A stretch of 55,592 bases of DNA from Caldithrix sp. Lineage in GTDB: Bacteria > Zhuqueibacterota > Zhuqueibacteria > Thermofontimicrobiales > Sulfurfontimicrobiaceae. Made by a program: the position numbers and the translations under genes. Of this stretch, positions 37,068 through 46,989 are shown in pieces. The stretch lies in assembly GCA_020722815.1 (NCBI GenBank), contig DYKB01000045.1, positions 1 through 55,592 of the forward strand, read 5' to 3'. The notes beneath the pieces were generated by a model. The model did no database searches and was not told the origin of the DNA. It worked only from the letters and a program-made list of their open reading frames with translations. Positions within the stretch are counted from its first letter, which is position 1, and each line of letters opens with the position of its first letter.

Positions 37068-37166
37068 GTGGTACTCCTGTTTTCTTTGGTTAAATGTCCA
37101 AGTGGGTTAAGCGTAAATAAATATACAACAAATATCTGGAATTGTCAAGGAAAAATTTTATAAAAT

Positions 37167-37182
37167 TTACAATATTTTGTGG
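37167..37182 (-). promoter_or_regulatory. Candidate NrdR box upstream of nrdJ
   Basis: On the minus strand 37182-37167 reads CCACAAAATATTGTAA, matching about 12 of 16 positions of the NrdR box (ACACAATATATTGTGT type), about 100 bases upstream of nrdJ. NrdR normally needs a pair of boxes about 31 bases apart. A convincing second box was not found, so this is tentative. Confidence 0.22.
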
Positions 37183-37267
37183 TCAATCGGTTAAATACAT
37201 ACTACCAATTGATAGAGTTGTTACATTTATGTAATTGGTTAAAAAGTTATAAAATCATAAAATTTGC

Positions 37268-37296
37268 TTGACTGGTAATCCAATTATAATTATATT
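37268..37296 (+). promoter_or_regulatory. Candidate promoter for ribD
   Basis: TTGACT at 37268-37273 and TATATT at 37291-37296 are separated by 17 bases, the ideal sigma-70 spacing. They lie about 155 bases upstream of ribD in the 383-bp divergent gap 37068-37450. No FMN riboswitch consensus was recognised in the leader. FCB bacteria often use a different -33/-7 promoter, so the match may be fortuitous in this AT-rich gap. Confidence 0.3.
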
Positions 37297-37450
37297 CTCC
37301 GCGAGTTTTATGGGATACCTTTTAGAGAAAAAATTTTATCAGGCAAAAATTTAAAACAGATCGATTTAGCAAATTAACACAAAAGCAAACAATTAAAAAT
37401 GATAACTGGACACTCTTATTATTATTAAATAAAAAATAGAAAAAATAACG

Positions 37451-38641
37451 ATGATTCGTAAATACGACGTAGACAACAACAAAGAAATCGCAGATAGTAA
37501 ATTTATGCAGATAGCGATTGATCTCGCCAGGAAAGGGCAGGGAAAAGTAAGTCCGAATCCAATGGTGGGCGCGGTTATCGTAAAAAATAATGAAGTAATA
37601 GGCCAGGGTTATCACCATGCATTTGGAGAAGATCACGCTGAAATTGATGCCATCAAAAATGCAAAACAGGACGTCCGCGGAACTACCATGTATGTTACAC
37701 TTGAACCCTGTTGCTTTTATGGTAAAACGCCTCCCTGTGCCAATCGACTCATCGAAGAGCAGATTAAACGAGTGGTCATTGGTACCGTCGATCCGGACCC
37801 TCGGGTAAATCAAAAAGGGATTCAGATTCTCAAATCTCATGGAATTGAAGTGGATTTCAGTCCGCTGGAATCCGAATGCCAGGCATTAATTGAGGCTTAT
37901 ACCCACCATCGGAAATATGGCATCCCTTTCACGACCCTGAAATTTGCGCAAACCCTTGATGGTCAAATAGCAACCAGCGAAGGCCATTCACAATGGATTT
38001 CGTCCCCATCTGCCCGAAAACTGGCGCATCAACTCCGAAAAGAAAATGATGCCGTTATGGTGGGAACGGGCACGGCCGCGCAGGATAATCCGCAATTGAA
38101 TTTGCGATTCGTCACTGGCGAAAATCCGAAACGAATTGTGCTGGATGCCGATCTTCGCCTCCCCCTTGATTTACATATCTTTCAGGCGAGTGATATCGAA
38201 AAGACCATCATCGTGACCACCGCCAGGGCCCCACAAAAAAAGTTGGAACAATTACAACAAATTGGTGTGCAAGTTATACAAACACAGCTAAATCAAACAG
38301 GTCAAATTGATTTATTACAACTCTGGTATCAATTGGGGGCAGTCGGAATAACCTCGCTATTGGTGGAAGGTGGAAGTGCTTTAATCACCTCAACTCTAAA
38401 ATATCAATTAGCCAACCGCTTGGTTGTTGCCGTGGCACCACTGATTTTGGGTAAAGGGATACCTGCTATTGGCGACCTCAATATCCCCAAAATTGACCTG
38501 GCAATCAAGTTAGATAATTTGACACATCAAATCCTGGAAAACGATGTTATCATCCAGGGTGATTTGATCTATTTATCGCCAATTAAACATGCCCCTTCTT
38601 GTATTGTAGCGAACAGTAAGGGACAAAAAGATATTGGGTGA
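37451..38641 (+). CDS. ribD: Bifunctional diaminohydroxyphosphoribosylaminopyrimidine deaminase / reductase
   Basis: A 396-aa protein. The N-terminal deaminase (about 15-160) has HAEIDAI (zinc His62, catalytic Glu64) and EPCCFYGKTPPCANRL (zinc Cys87 and Cys96). The C-terminal NADPH reductase (about 165-380) has TLKFAQTLDGQIATSEGHSQ, NDAVMVGTGTAAQDNPQLN and VEGGSALI. It performs steps two and three of riboflavin synthesis from GTP. The ATG lacks a strong Shine-Dalgarno, but the distance from the start to the deaminase core is normal. The last about 15 residues (HAPSCIVANSKGQKDIG) extend past the usual end. ribE follows after 234 bases that contain no gene I can support. Confidence 0.93.
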   Translation: MIRKYDVDNNKEIADSKFMQIAIDLARKGQGKVSPNPMVGAVIVKNNEVIGQGYHHAFGEDHAEIDAIKNAKQDVRGTTMYVTLEPCCFYGKTPPCANRLIEEQIKRVVIGTVDPDPRVNQKGIQILKSHGIEVDFSPLESECQALIEAYTHHRKYGIPFTTLKFAQTLDGQIATSEGHSQWISSPSARKLAHQLRKENDAVMVGTGTAAQDNPQLNLRFVTGENPKRIVLDADLRLPLDLHIFQASDIEKTIIVTTARAPQKKLEQLQQIGVQVIQTQLNQTGQIDLLQLWYQLGAVGITSLLVEGGSALITSTLKYQLANRLVVAVAPLILGKGIPAIGDLNIPKIDLAIKLDNLTHQILENDVIIQGDLIYLSPIKHAPSCIVANSKGQKDIG

Positions 38642-38875
38642 GAGGGCTTTATATGAATGCGTGATACGTCATCTAACAAAGAAAACCCTTTGGCTTGTAT
38701 ATTTTAATCTCAAATATCAGAATTATCTTAATGTTAAAACAACTATTATCATTTGTAAACCGAAGCTGATAATTTTACAGATTTCGCATCTTATAATTCA
38801 TTCTATCTGTCGAATATGCGAATTCTGTCGTCATAAATTGCACAATTCAGGTCAAAAAAATACATTAAATAGTTT

Positions 38876-39520
38876 ATGTTTACAGGACTTATTGAAGAAA
38901 TCGGTAAAATTTCAAATATACATACCGTCGGAAATGGATTGCGACTCAACATCGATTGCGAAAAAGTACTGACCGATTTAAAAATTGACCAGAGTGTTTC
39001 GGTGAATGGAGTTTGCCTGACGGTTGTAAAAGTCGATACCAACGCATTTGAGGCTGACGCCGTCGCAGAAACGGTTCAGCGATCAAATTTGAAAATCCTT
39101 AAAAAAGGTGATCGGGTAAACCTTGAACGGGCCCTGAAACTTTCTGATCGATTGGGTGGTCATCTGGTGATGGGGCATGTGGATGGTCCGGGAGAAATAA
39201 AAAAATTGAATATTTCGCCCAATAATATTTTGTTAACAGTCCAAATTTCGAAGGAATTATCCCAATTTGTCATTCCAAAAGGTTCTATCGCCCTGGAAGG
39301 TATCAGTCTGACCATCGCACAGTTGAATAACGACATGGTCACGGCTGCCATTATTCCGCATACCTTCGAGAACACAAATTTAAAATTAAAAAAAATGGGG
39401 GATATTTTAAATGTTGAAGTGGATATGATTGGTAAATATTTATATAAATTTGTAGCTTTTAAAACAGATTCCCATAAAATTACTGAAAACTGGTTACGTG
39501 AACAGGGATTTGTCTATTAA
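38876..39520 (+). CDS. ribE: Riboflavin synthase, alpha subunit
   Basis: A 214-aa enzyme beginning with the canonical MFTGLIEEIGKI, and with two lumazine-binding repeats (about 1-95 and 96-195). Landmarks are SVSVNGVCLTVV in repeat one, GGHLVMGHVDGPGEI in the linker, and KGSIALEGISLTIA in repeat two. It dismutates two lumazine molecules to riboflavin. The tail (about 197-214) is extended slightly. ribBA starts 28 bases later, so translation is probably coupled in one operon. Confidence 0.95.
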   Translation: MFTGLIEEIGKISNIHTVGNGLRLNIDCEKVLTDLKIDQSVSVNGVCLTVVKVDTNAFEADAVAETVQRSNLKILKKGDRVNLERALKLSDRLGGHLVMGHVDGPGEIKKLNISPNNILLTVQISKELSQFVIPKGSIALEGISLTIAQLNNDMVTAAIIPHTFENTNLKLKKMGDILNVEVDMIGKYLYKFVAFKTDSHKITENWLREQGFVY

Positions 39521-39548
39521 ATTTAATTGGAAATGGTAATAATGAACA

Positions 39549-40778
39549 ATGCAGAAAAATAACTATAATTTTAATAAAATTGAAGAAGGGATTGAGGCCT
39601 TTAAGGCTGGTGAAATTTTAATTCTGTTGGATGATGAGGATCGGGAAAATGAAGGGGATTTTATTCTGGCCGCGGAAGCAACCACTCCCGAAAAGATAAA
39701 TTTCATGGCAAAACATGGCCGTGGACTTATTTGTGTGGCCATGACGGGTTCACGACTGGATGAATTGCTTTTGCATCCCATGGTTTTTGAAAATACCGCG
39801 ATGATGGGGACGCGTTTCACGGTGTCTGTTGATGCCAAGCAAAATACAACAACGGGAATTTCCGCGTATGATCGATCGGTTACCGTACATACGCTCATCA
39901 ATCCCGAAACCAAACCCTGGGATTTAGCACGTCCGGGACATATTTTCCCGATTCGCGCGCTGGAAGGCGGCGTCCTCAGCCGGACCGGTCATACCGAAGC
40001 ATCCGTAGATTTAGCCAAGCTGGCTGGTAAATATCCTGCCGGCGTTTTATGTGAAATTATGGATGAAGATGGACAGATGGCCCGTACGCCCCGATTGATG
40101 GAAATAGCGGCACAATTTAATTTGAAAATCATTACCGTGCGGGATTTAATTGCTTACCGGCGACAACGTGAAAACCTGGTACGTCGTGTCGTGGTTACGG
40201 ATTTTCCCAATAAATTTGGTGATTTTAAACTTTACTTATATGAAAGTAGTATCGATGAACATCACCATCTGGCAGTGGTGAAAGGACAGGTTGATACGGA
40301 CGAGCCCGTTCTGGTCCGTGTTCATTCCCAATGTTTGACGGGTGATATTTTTGGCTCCAAACGCTGTGACTGCGGTGAACAATTGGAATTTGCCATGACA
40401 AAAATCGAAAAGGAAGGCCGGGGTGTACTTCTCTATATGCGCCAGGAAGGTCGCGGGATAGGCCTGGCCAATAAATTATTAGCCTACCAGCTACAGGAGC
40501 AGGGAAAGGATACGGTGGAGGCTAATGAGGCACTTGGATTTAAAGCCGATTTACGCGATTATGGGGTCGGTGCCCAGATTCTGGCCGATCTCGGGATCAA
40601 AAAAATTCGATTATTAACAAATAATCCGGCCAAACGAGCCGGACTGGAAGGCTATGGCCTGGAGATTGTGGAACGGGTGCCCGTTGAAATTTCACCAAAC
40701 GAAAAAAATGCGCGTTATCTCGAGACAAAACGCGACAAATTGGGTCATTTAATTCTTGGAAATACAGAACATAAGTAA
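39549..40778 (+). CDS. ribBA: Bifunctional 3,4-dihydroxy-2-butanone-4-phosphate synthase / GTP cyclohydrolase II
   Basis: A 409-aa protein. Residues about 10-205 are the DHBP synthase, with LLDDEDRENEGDFILAAE, HGRGLICVAMT, TTGISAYDRSVTV and RTGHTEASVDLAKLAG. Residues about 210-400 are GTP cyclohydrolase II, with VRVHSQCLTGDIFGSKRCDC for the three zinc cysteines, RQEGRGIGLANKLLAYQLQ, and LLTNNPAK. It supplies both precursors of the pathway. It lies between ribE (28 bp) and ribH (206 bp away). The gap before ribH contains a 9-bp inverted repeat (AACGATTTT 40836-40844 with 40902-40910), probably a repeat remnant. Confidence 0.96.
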   Translation: MQKNNYNFNKIEEGIEAFKAGEILILLDDEDRENEGDFILAAEATTPEKINFMAKHGRGLICVAMTGSRLDELLLHPMVFENTAMMGTRFTVSVDAKQNTTTGISAYDRSVTVHTLINPETKPWDLARPGHIFPIRALEGGVLSRTGHTEASVDLAKLAGKYPAGVLCEIMDEDGQMARTPRLMEIAAQFNLKIITVRDLIAYRRQRENLVRRVVVTDFPNKFGDFKLYLYESSIDEHHHLAVVKGQVDTDEPVLVRVHSQCLTGDIFGSKRCDCGEQLEFAMTKIEKEGRGVLLYMRQEGRGIGLANKLLAYQLQEQGKDTVEANEALGFKADLRDYGVGAQILADLGIKKIRLLTNNPAKRAGLEGYGLEIVERVPVEISPNEKNARYLETKRDKLGHLILGNTEHK

Positions 40779-40984
40779 TTGATCGATTTATTTATTGATA
40801 AGAGAATTAATCGGTATTGATTAAGAGCAGGGATCAACGATTTTGGATTTTCAATTTTTTATAGCATTAGTGGATTATTTTCATGATAAAACTTCCAATC
40901 GAAAATCGTTAATCATAAATCGATTTCTTGGTAAAAAAATATTGAAAAAGTAACCCTTATTATTTTATAAAAGGAGTAAACACC

Positions 40985-41452
40985 ATGCCTGAAATAATTC
41001 AGGGACATCTCGATGCAAAAGGACGATCCTTTGGAATTGTCGTCAGTCGTTTTAATGAATTTATCTCCTCAAAATTATTGGAAGGCGCGCTGGACTGTCT
41101 CTATCGGCACGGTGCGGACGAGAAAAAAATTGATATTGTGTGGGTACCCGGTTCGTTTGAAATTCCAATGGCGGCAAATAAACTGGCTATCAGTGGTAAA
41201 TACAATGCTGTAATTTGCCTGGGAACACTTATTCGTGGCGCGACGCCTCATTTTGAATATATTGCCGCCGAAGCCACGAAAGGAATCGCAGCCGTTGCAT
41301 TAAACACACAACTCCCTATTACTTATGGAGTTATCACCTGCGATTCTTTAGAGCAGGCAATCGAACGCGCTGGTACCAAATCGGGAAACAAAGGCTGGGA
41401 CGCCGCGTTAAGTGCAATTGAAATGGCTGATCTGTTTACAAAATTGAAATGA
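40985..41452 (+). CDS. ribH: 6,7-dimethyl-8-ribityllumazine synthase
   Basis: A 155-aa protein of standard size, with AAAGGAG before the ATG. Signatures are VVSRFNEFIS, WVPGSFEIPMAANKLA, CLGTLIRGATPHFEYIAAEA with the catalytic-type His, and ITCDSLEQAIERAGTKSGNKGWDAA for phosphate binding. It condenses the DHBP and pyrimidine products and usually forms a 60-mer or pentamer shell. It completes the riboflavin set begun at 37451. The next gene starts 25 bases on. Confidence 0.96.
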   Translation: MPEIIQGHLDAKGRSFGIVVSRFNEFISSKLLEGALDCLYRHGADEKKIDIVWVPGSFEIPMAANKLAISGKYNAVICLGTLIRGATPHFEYIAAEATKGIAAVALNTQLPITYGVITCDSLEQAIERAGTKSGNKGWDAALSAIEMADLFTKLK

Positions 41453-41477
41453 TATCTTAAAAATTATCGATGGAATC

Positions 41478-43709
41478 ATGAAGACTAAGATTTTATTTTT
41501 TATAGGATTATCATTATTTTTTCTTAATGGTACAACTTTTGCAAACGTACTCGGTTGGAAAACCTACACGAATATGTATGATATTCGCGATATGGTTTTT
41601 TACAAAGATAATTTATGGTGTGCTACCAATGGCGGTGTGTTTCGATATAATACAATTGACAGTACTATCGAAACCTACAATAATATCAATGGCTTAAGTG
41701 GGATCGATATTCGGTCGATTGCCATTGACTCAGATGGAGACATCTGGGTCGGAACATTTGATGGTTATATTAACCTGATTCATGAATCAACGAATACCAT
41801 TGAAGTGATTGATGATTATTATCAACATATCATCAACGATATCGCCATTTTAAATCACGACTCTGTTCTGATTGCGTTTGATGATGGCATCGGGCTATAC
41901 GTTAAAAAAGACCGCGAAGTTAAGGAAAATTACTATAGCCTGGGCTATCGGTTTGATTCGAAAATAACCGTCAATAATCTTTTTATTAACGACAAGGAAA
42001 TCTGGGCGGGTACAGATTTCGGACTGGCACGAACTAGCTTTGAAAAGCTGAACTTGAAAGATCCGGCAAGCTGGACGAATTACACCATCCGCGATAGCTT
42101 GCCTGATAATCAAATTCGGGCGATTCAGGGTGTTAACGATGACATCTTTATCATGACCACCAGCGGAAACGCCAAATTTGATGGCAAACGTTGGGTGATA
42201 ATTAATGATGGATTAACTGAAATAAAAACTGAACTCTATACGTTCTTTGAAAACTCCGATACGCTCTATTGTACCGGCAAATGGGGCGTCTATTGGTACT
42301 CCGAATCACGAAATTGGTGGTACCATCTTGGAAATGACATTTATAACGCAATGGCGTTGACCCGCGACAATTTCGGAAAGTTATGGATTGGGCGTAGTTT
42401 GATAGGGGGCGTTGGAGGCCTGGCTTACCTGAAGAAAGATAAAACCACCTGGCAAAGTGTGTTTCCATCTGGCCCCATGTCCAATAAATTTAATGGCATT
42501 GCTATCGATCAAAACAATGTCTGGTGGTGTGCAACCGCGGATGCGGGCGTCATCTCTTTTGATGGAAAGCAGTGGAAAAGCTATAATACCAAAAATGGAA
42601 TGCCCTCCAATAATTACAAAGCAATAATGGTTGATGGATTCAATCGTGTTTGGGCGGCCAGTACAGGCGGTGGCTTAGCCCGGATTGATCCTGATGGAAA
42701 AAAACAAATTTTTGGTTCAAAATATCTTTCCGGCTCAAGCACCCCTAATTATGTCATCATTGAAGATATTGATATTGATGCCAACAATAATGTCTGGATG
42801 ACCAACCGTTTGGCCGCGAATAACAATATTGTCGCCGTAACCACTCCCGATTCACAATGGTATTATTTCTCAAAGGTTCAAACCAATGCGGTTTCCAAAC
42901 TGGAAATCGATCAAAGTAATCGGATATGGGTGGCAACTGATGCTAATGGGTTATACGTGCTGAATTATGGTAGTACGCTTTCAGATCGCAGTGATGATAA
43001 TTTTTCACAGGGTCTGAATAAGCTGGAAGGCTTGTGGAGTAATAATGTCACGGCGTTGAAAGAGGATTTGGAAGGGACCATGTGGATTGGTACTGATCTG
43101 GGACTAAATTACTGGTACTCGATTGGTGGAACCACCCGGGTGGATAGTTTTTATTATAGTCTTCTGATTAGCAATGATATCCGGGCGCTGGCTGTTGATG
43201 CCCAGAATAACCTGTGGGTTGGTACCGGCAGCGGCTTATCAAAAGTCCCGGCTGCGGATCGTTTTCGACCGCAAAATTTCACCACGAAAAACAGTCCCTT
43301 GGTTTCGGATTTAATCCAATCGCTGACTTTCAATCCGAATACGGGTGAATTATTTATCGGGACAACAAATGGCCTTTCCATTCTGGAAACAGGCCTTCGG
43401 GCGGCAAAATCGAGCGACTACAGTCTTCTGAATGTATTTCCCAATCCATTTTTGAATAATGGAATCAATGAATGTTTTATTACCAATTTGGCCCAGAATT
43501 CAAAAAATGTGAAGATTTATAGCCTGAACGGCGCCCTGGTTCGTGATATCCCGTTAGACGATCCAACCCGTGGTGGTTTTGGCGCGCAGGCAATCTGGAT
43601 CGGTGATAATGACATTGGGGAGTTGGTTGCGAGTGGAATTTATTTGATATTTGCCTATACCGAAGATGGAAAAAGCCATGTTGCGAAAGTTGCCGTGATT
43701 CGAGAGTAA
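41478..43709 (+). CDS. PorZ-like secreted beta-propeller protein
   Basis: A 743-aa protein with signal peptide MKTKILFFIGLSLFFLNGTT (ending FA before NVLGW). About a dozen two-component-regulator-type propeller repeats follow (DIWVGTFDGY, LWIGRSLIGG, VWAASTGGGLARID, IWVATDANGLYV, LWVGTGSGLSKV), forming two propellers over about 30-660. The C-terminus (about 665-743) has LLNVFPNPFL and an Ig-like fold with VASGIYLIFAYTEDG. This is the architecture of PorZ, a T9SS attachment-complex protein, and the gene sits directly before recN. It may be a genuine T9SS component, but generic propeller proteins look similar. Confidence 0.65.
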   Translation: MKTKILFFIGLSLFFLNGTTFANVLGWKTYTNMYDIRDMVFYKDNLWCATNGGVFRYNTIDSTIETYNNINGLSGIDIRSIAIDSDGDIWVGTFDGYINLIHESTNTIEVIDDYYQHIINDIAILNHDSVLIAFDDGIGLYVKKDREVKENYYSLGYRFDSKITVNNLFINDKEIWAGTDFGLARTSFEKLNLKDPASWTNYTIRDSLPDNQIRAIQGVNDDIFIMTTSGNAKFDGKRWVIINDGLTEIKTELYTFFENSDTLYCTGKWGVYWYSESRNWWYHLGNDIYNAMALTRDNFGKLWIGRSLIGGVGGLAYLKKDKTTWQSVFPSGPMSNKFNGIAIDQNNVWWCATADAGVISFDGKQWKSYNTKNGMPSNNYKAIMVDGFNRVWAASTGGGLARIDPDGKKQIFGSKYLSGSSTPNYVIIEDIDIDANNNVWMTNRLAANNNIVAVTTPDSQWYYFSKVQTNAVSKLEIDQSNRIWVATDANGLYVLNYGSTLSDRSDDNFSQGLNKLEGLWSNNVTALKEDLEGTMWIGTDLGLNYWYSIGGTTRVDSFYYSLLISNDIRALAVDAQNNLWVGTGSGLSKVPAADRFRPQNFTTKNSPLVSDLIQSLTFNPNTGELFIGTTNGLSILETGLRAAKSSDYSLLNVFPNPFLNNGINECFITNLAQNSKNVKIYSLNGALVRDIPLDDPTRGGFGAQAIWIGDNDIGELVASGIYLIFAYTEDGKSHVAKVAVIRE

Positions 43710-43716
43710 AAAAGAT

Positions 43717-45429
43717 ATGCTAAAATCATTGGAAATTCAAAATTATGCCCTGTTAGACCAGGTGAGTGTCCAATTTCAGAATGGATTAATTATTTTTACC
43801 GGTGAAACCGGGGCCGGAAAATCGATCTTCATCGATGCCCTGGGGGCCATTCTTGGTGAAAAGGTGGATGAATCGATTGTTCGGTCCGGGGCAGAAAAAG
43901 CGGTGGTCGAGGCGATATTTTCAACAGATGAATCAGAAGAAATTCAAAGCTTACTTAAAGAACTTGATTTGTGGGACGCGAGTGGCGACTTGATTTTACG
44001 GCGCGAAATTTTCCAGAGTGGCCGGACACGTGCATTTGCCAATGATACCCCAATTAATCAGCCGATTCTCTCACAACTGGGCGATCTGCTGGTCGATTTG
44101 CACGGACAGCACGAACACCAATCGCTTTTAAAAGTTACCGAACATGCAAAACTATTGGACCAGTATGGAGGAACCCGTAATTACGTCCAGGAAATTGGCT
44201 TAATTTATCAGGAAATTAACCAGCTTCGAAAAAAATTAGCCAGTTTACGAAGTAAAGAGGCCGAGTTTAATGAAAAAAAACAGCTCTATGAATTTCAAAT
44301 TGAAGAAATTAATCAAATTGCACCCCAGCCAGGAGAGGAAGAGGAACTGTTACGAGAGGAAAAATTATTACAAAATAGTGAAAAGCTATTTCAATTAACG
44401 ACATCCGCCTATAAAAGTCTTTACGAGGACGAAAATGCCATCAACGATTCCCTGGCAAAAATCGTTGCCCAGCTTGAAGAGATAAAGGAAATTGATAAGC
44501 GTCTGGCAAATCTACCCGTTGAATGTGAATCCGCACGAATACTGATAGAAGAAATCGGAAAATCACTACAAAACTATATCAGCAGCTTCGAATTTAATCC
44601 AGATCGTCTGGAGTCGATCAGAAATCGGCTAGGCCAGCTTTCAGGTCTGAAGAAAAAGTTCAGGGGAACTATCGAAGAAGTTATTCGCTATCGTGACCAG
44701 ATTCAGGCGGAATTACAGGCAATGAGTAGTCTCGATTCTGAAATTGAAGCCCTGAAAACGGCTTTTGAGGAGCAACGCGAATTAATCAGTCAAAAATCTT
44801 TAGCACTTTCAGCCAAACGAATAGAAGTGGCGCAAAAATTGAAGCATTTTATAGAATCTAATTTACAAGATTTAGGAATGCAGGAAGCCCGGCTGGAAAT
44901 TAATATTTCCCGTGATATTGATGACGATGGATTAGTTCGGGAGAACAGCAAGGCTTATAAAACAACCAAAAACGGTATTGATAATATAGAGTTCTTTTTA
45001 GCGGCTAATCCTGGAGCACCCCCACGCCCGATGGTGAAGGTCGCTTCGGGAGGTGAGATTTCCCGGGTGATGCTGGCGTTAAAACTCGCCCAGGCCGATG
45101 CGGATCGATTACCCGTGATGATTTTCGATGAAATTGATAGCGGCGTCTCCGGGCGAATCGCCCAGGCAGTTGGACGTAATTTAAAACGCTTATCACGCGC
45201 ACACCAGATTATTTGTATCACCCATTTACCACAAATTGCCAGCGTGGGTGATTTTCACTTTTTCGTCGAAAAAGTATCCGACGGGAAACAAACTCGGACG
45301 ATTATCCGCCAGTTATCGCATGAAGAAAGGACAGTTGCAGTTGCCAGACTATTAGGAGGTGAAAAAATATCAGATACGCATCTGGAAAGTGCCCGACAGC
45401 TAATTCATGAAGGACAGAGCTTTCATTAA
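43717..45429 (+). CDS. recN: DNA repair ATPase RecN
   Basis: A 570-aa SMC-like protein of standard length. Walker A is GETGAGKS at residues 29-36. DLHGQHEHQSLL is the RecN Q-loop-region signature. A long coiled coil spans about 160-370. The ABC signature is ASGGEISRVMLALKLA at about 443-458. Walker B is VMIFDEIDSGVSG, followed by ICITHLPQIAS. RecN assembles at double-strand breaks with RecA. It starts 7 bases after the PorZ-like gene, so the two are co-transcribed. Confidence 0.96.
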   Translation: MLKSLEIQNYALLDQVSVQFQNGLIIFTGETGAGKSIFIDALGAILGEKVDESIVRSGAEKAVVEAIFSTDESEEIQSLLKELDLWDASGDLILRREIFQSGRTRAFANDTPINQPILSQLGDLLVDLHGQHEHQSLLKVTEHAKLLDQYGGTRNYVQEIGLIYQEINQLRKKLASLRSKEAEFNEKKQLYEFQIEEINQIAPQPGEEEELLREEKLLQNSEKLFQLTTSAYKSLYEDENAINDSLAKIVAQLEEIKEIDKRLANLPVECESARILIEEIGKSLQNYISSFEFNPDRLESIRNRLGQLSGLKKKFRGTIEEVIRYRDQIQAELQAMSSLDSEIEALKTAFEEQRELISQKSLALSAKRIEVAQKLKHFIESNLQDLGMQEARLEINISRDIDDDGLVRENSKAYKTTKNGIDNIEFFLAANPGAPPRPMVKVASGGEISRVMLALKLAQADADRLPVMIFDEIDSGVSGRIAQAVGRNLKRLSRAHQIICITHLPQIASVGDFHFFVEKVSDGKQTRTIIRQLSHEERTVAVARLLGGEKISDTHLESARQLIHEGQSFH

Positions 45430-45571
45430 CTTCGCGTTTAAATGAATAACGAAATTAAACTATTCAACCAATATAAAGGTGATCGATATCCCTTCAACCT
45501 GAATGAATTGGGTTGAATATCTTTCAGTAGTAACATCTAATTTAATTTGAAACCTAAGGGAGTATGTAATC

Positions 45572-46669
45572 ATGGACGGTAATAATGTCAGGAAGCAAGT
45601 TGGAACGTCCCTGTTGACAATTTTTATTATTGCGCTGGGACTCTTTTTAGTTTGTGGGGTCAATCCACCGGCCCCGATGATTGATGATGATGTTTCCAGT
45701 AGTTTTTCAGAAGAGGATAGTACCGGTGACAAAGAGTTGGCCGATATTTTGGATGAAAGCTCCGATACACCGACCGAAGAATCCTCCAATGACGATCTTT
45801 TGGCGGATGATTCAAAGTTTGCCGATTCAGGTGAGGATGATACGAATGATATTTTAAGTCTGTTGGATTCTGAAGACAGTGGTTCCAGTGAAGATGATGA
45901 TTTATTTTCATTTGATGATGAAGAAAGTAACGATAATTCTTCCTATGCGAAAGCTTCAGTTTCCGAATTGACCAGTTCAGCCAGTGGGAGCGAAGAAGGT
46001 TCGCAATATGAAGGTGCCATGACGAATGAAACCTATAACGAAATGGAAAAAGAAGCCAATCGACTGTCAGATGTGCTGGATAAAAAAACCAGTGAAGCGG
46101 ATAGTCTGAAAGAAATTCTGGCAAAACAGGATGATGAAATTGCGGCGCGTGAATTAAATCGTAGCATGAACCAGAAATTTACCCCGACACCATCACCAGT
46201 TTCACCCCCCCCGCCCAAAGTGGCCAGTAATTTTGGCAGTTCGAGCACACCACGCCGTACCAGCAGTTCAGCCGGTACATCGTCAGGAAGTGCTCGGGGT
46301 GGTTCCTTCAAATCAAAATTTAATTCAGCCATCGCTGATTACAATTCCGGAAAATATAATGAGGCTACTCAGGGCTTTGAAAAGCTGTTGTTTGCCGAAC
46401 CAGCCAATACGCTGGCCAGCGATTGCCAATATTGGTTGGGAGAATGTTTCATGGCGATGAAAGATTATTCCCGCGCGGTCGTCGAGTATGAAAAAGTATT
46501 TACTTTCGATGAAACGAAAAAGAATGAAGAAGCTCAGTTTAAAATTGGGGTAAGTCTTTTGGAAGCCGGAAACCCGAAATTGGCAAAATATGAATTTAAT
46601 AATTTATTAAATTTCTATGCTGACAGCGAATTGGGAAGACGTGCCCGTTCCTATCTGCAACGTTTATAA
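45572..46669 (+). CDS. CpoB/YbgF-like TPR protein with acidic linker
   Basis: A 365-aa protein. Residues about 10-32 form a hydrophobic anchor or uncleaved signal (GTSLLTIFIIALGLFLVCG). The Cys after V is not a good lipobox. About 38-130 is very rich in Asp, Ser and Glu. About 150-195 is a short coiled coil, and about 205-245 is a Pro/Ser-rich spacer. About 250-365 carries tandem TPR-like helices (YNSGKYNEATQGFEKLL, CQYWLGECFMAMKDYSRAVVEYEKV, AQFKIGVSLLEAGNPKLAKYEF), typical of CpoB/YbgF and other tol-pal or outer-membrane assembly proteins. The role is probably a periplasmic scaffold. There are no tol genes in the window, so the name is tentative. Confidence 0.65.
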   Translation: MDGNNVRKQVGTSLLTIFIIALGLFLVCGVNPPAPMIDDDVSSSFSEEDSTGDKELADILDESSDTPTEESSNDDLLADDSKFADSGEDDTNDILSLLDSEDSGSSEDDDLFSFDDEESNDNSSYAKASVSELTSSASGSEEGSQYEGAMTNETYNEMEKEANRLSDVLDKKTSEADSLKEILAKQDDEIAARELNRSMNQKFTPTPSPVSPPPPKVASNFGSSSTPRRTSSSAGTSSGSARGGSFKSKFNSAIADYNSGKYNEATQGFEKLLFAEPANTLASDCQYWLGECFMAMKDYSRAVVEYEKVFTFDETKKNEEAQFKIGVSLLEAGNPKLAKYEFNNLLNFYADSELGRRARSYLQRL

Positions 46670-46721
46670 TTAAATTATAAATATGCCTTATCTAATTGAA
46701 AATATTAATCGTTAAACCCAT

Positions 46722-46767
46722 AAAAAGCGAATAATGAATATTAAAAAATTTTCATTATTCGCTTTTT
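46722..46767 (+). terminator. Rho-independent terminator before dnaE
   Basis: AAAAAGCGAATAATGAA at 46722-46738 pairs perfectly with 46751-46767, a 17-bp stem with a 12-base loop, ending in a T6 run. It lies 53 bases after the TPR gene and ends the recN-side transcript. The A-rich left arm would make it work in the opposite direction too. The remaining gap to dnaE (46768-46989) shows no gene. Confidence 0.85.
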
Positions 46768-46989
46768 TACTTGCTTTTTTAAAACCTGCTTACTATTTTA
46801 TCATCTAATCTATTTGATGCTTGAATCTTATTCAACCTGTTAAAATTTCTCTAACAAATCCAGGCATCCCAGGGGGAATCGTTTAAAGGATTAACATCTT
46901 TTTGTTTAAATGAAATGACATAATTTTTCTGCTCAGGGAGAAGAAAAATAACCTTCCCTTGGTAAAATATAAGGTTGAGGTAGCATCGA

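Noticed and set aside
37068..37450. Cobalamin or FMN riboswitch
   Set aside because: I looked for the conserved B12-box and RFN-element strings on both strands and found none. The gap is too AT-rich and lacks the paired cores.
45660..46332. Two minus-strand frames of 99-154 codons
   Set aside because: Both are shadows of the acidic, low-complexity part of the CpoB-like gene. Their His/Arg-rich composition follows from the sense-strand Asp/Ser codons.
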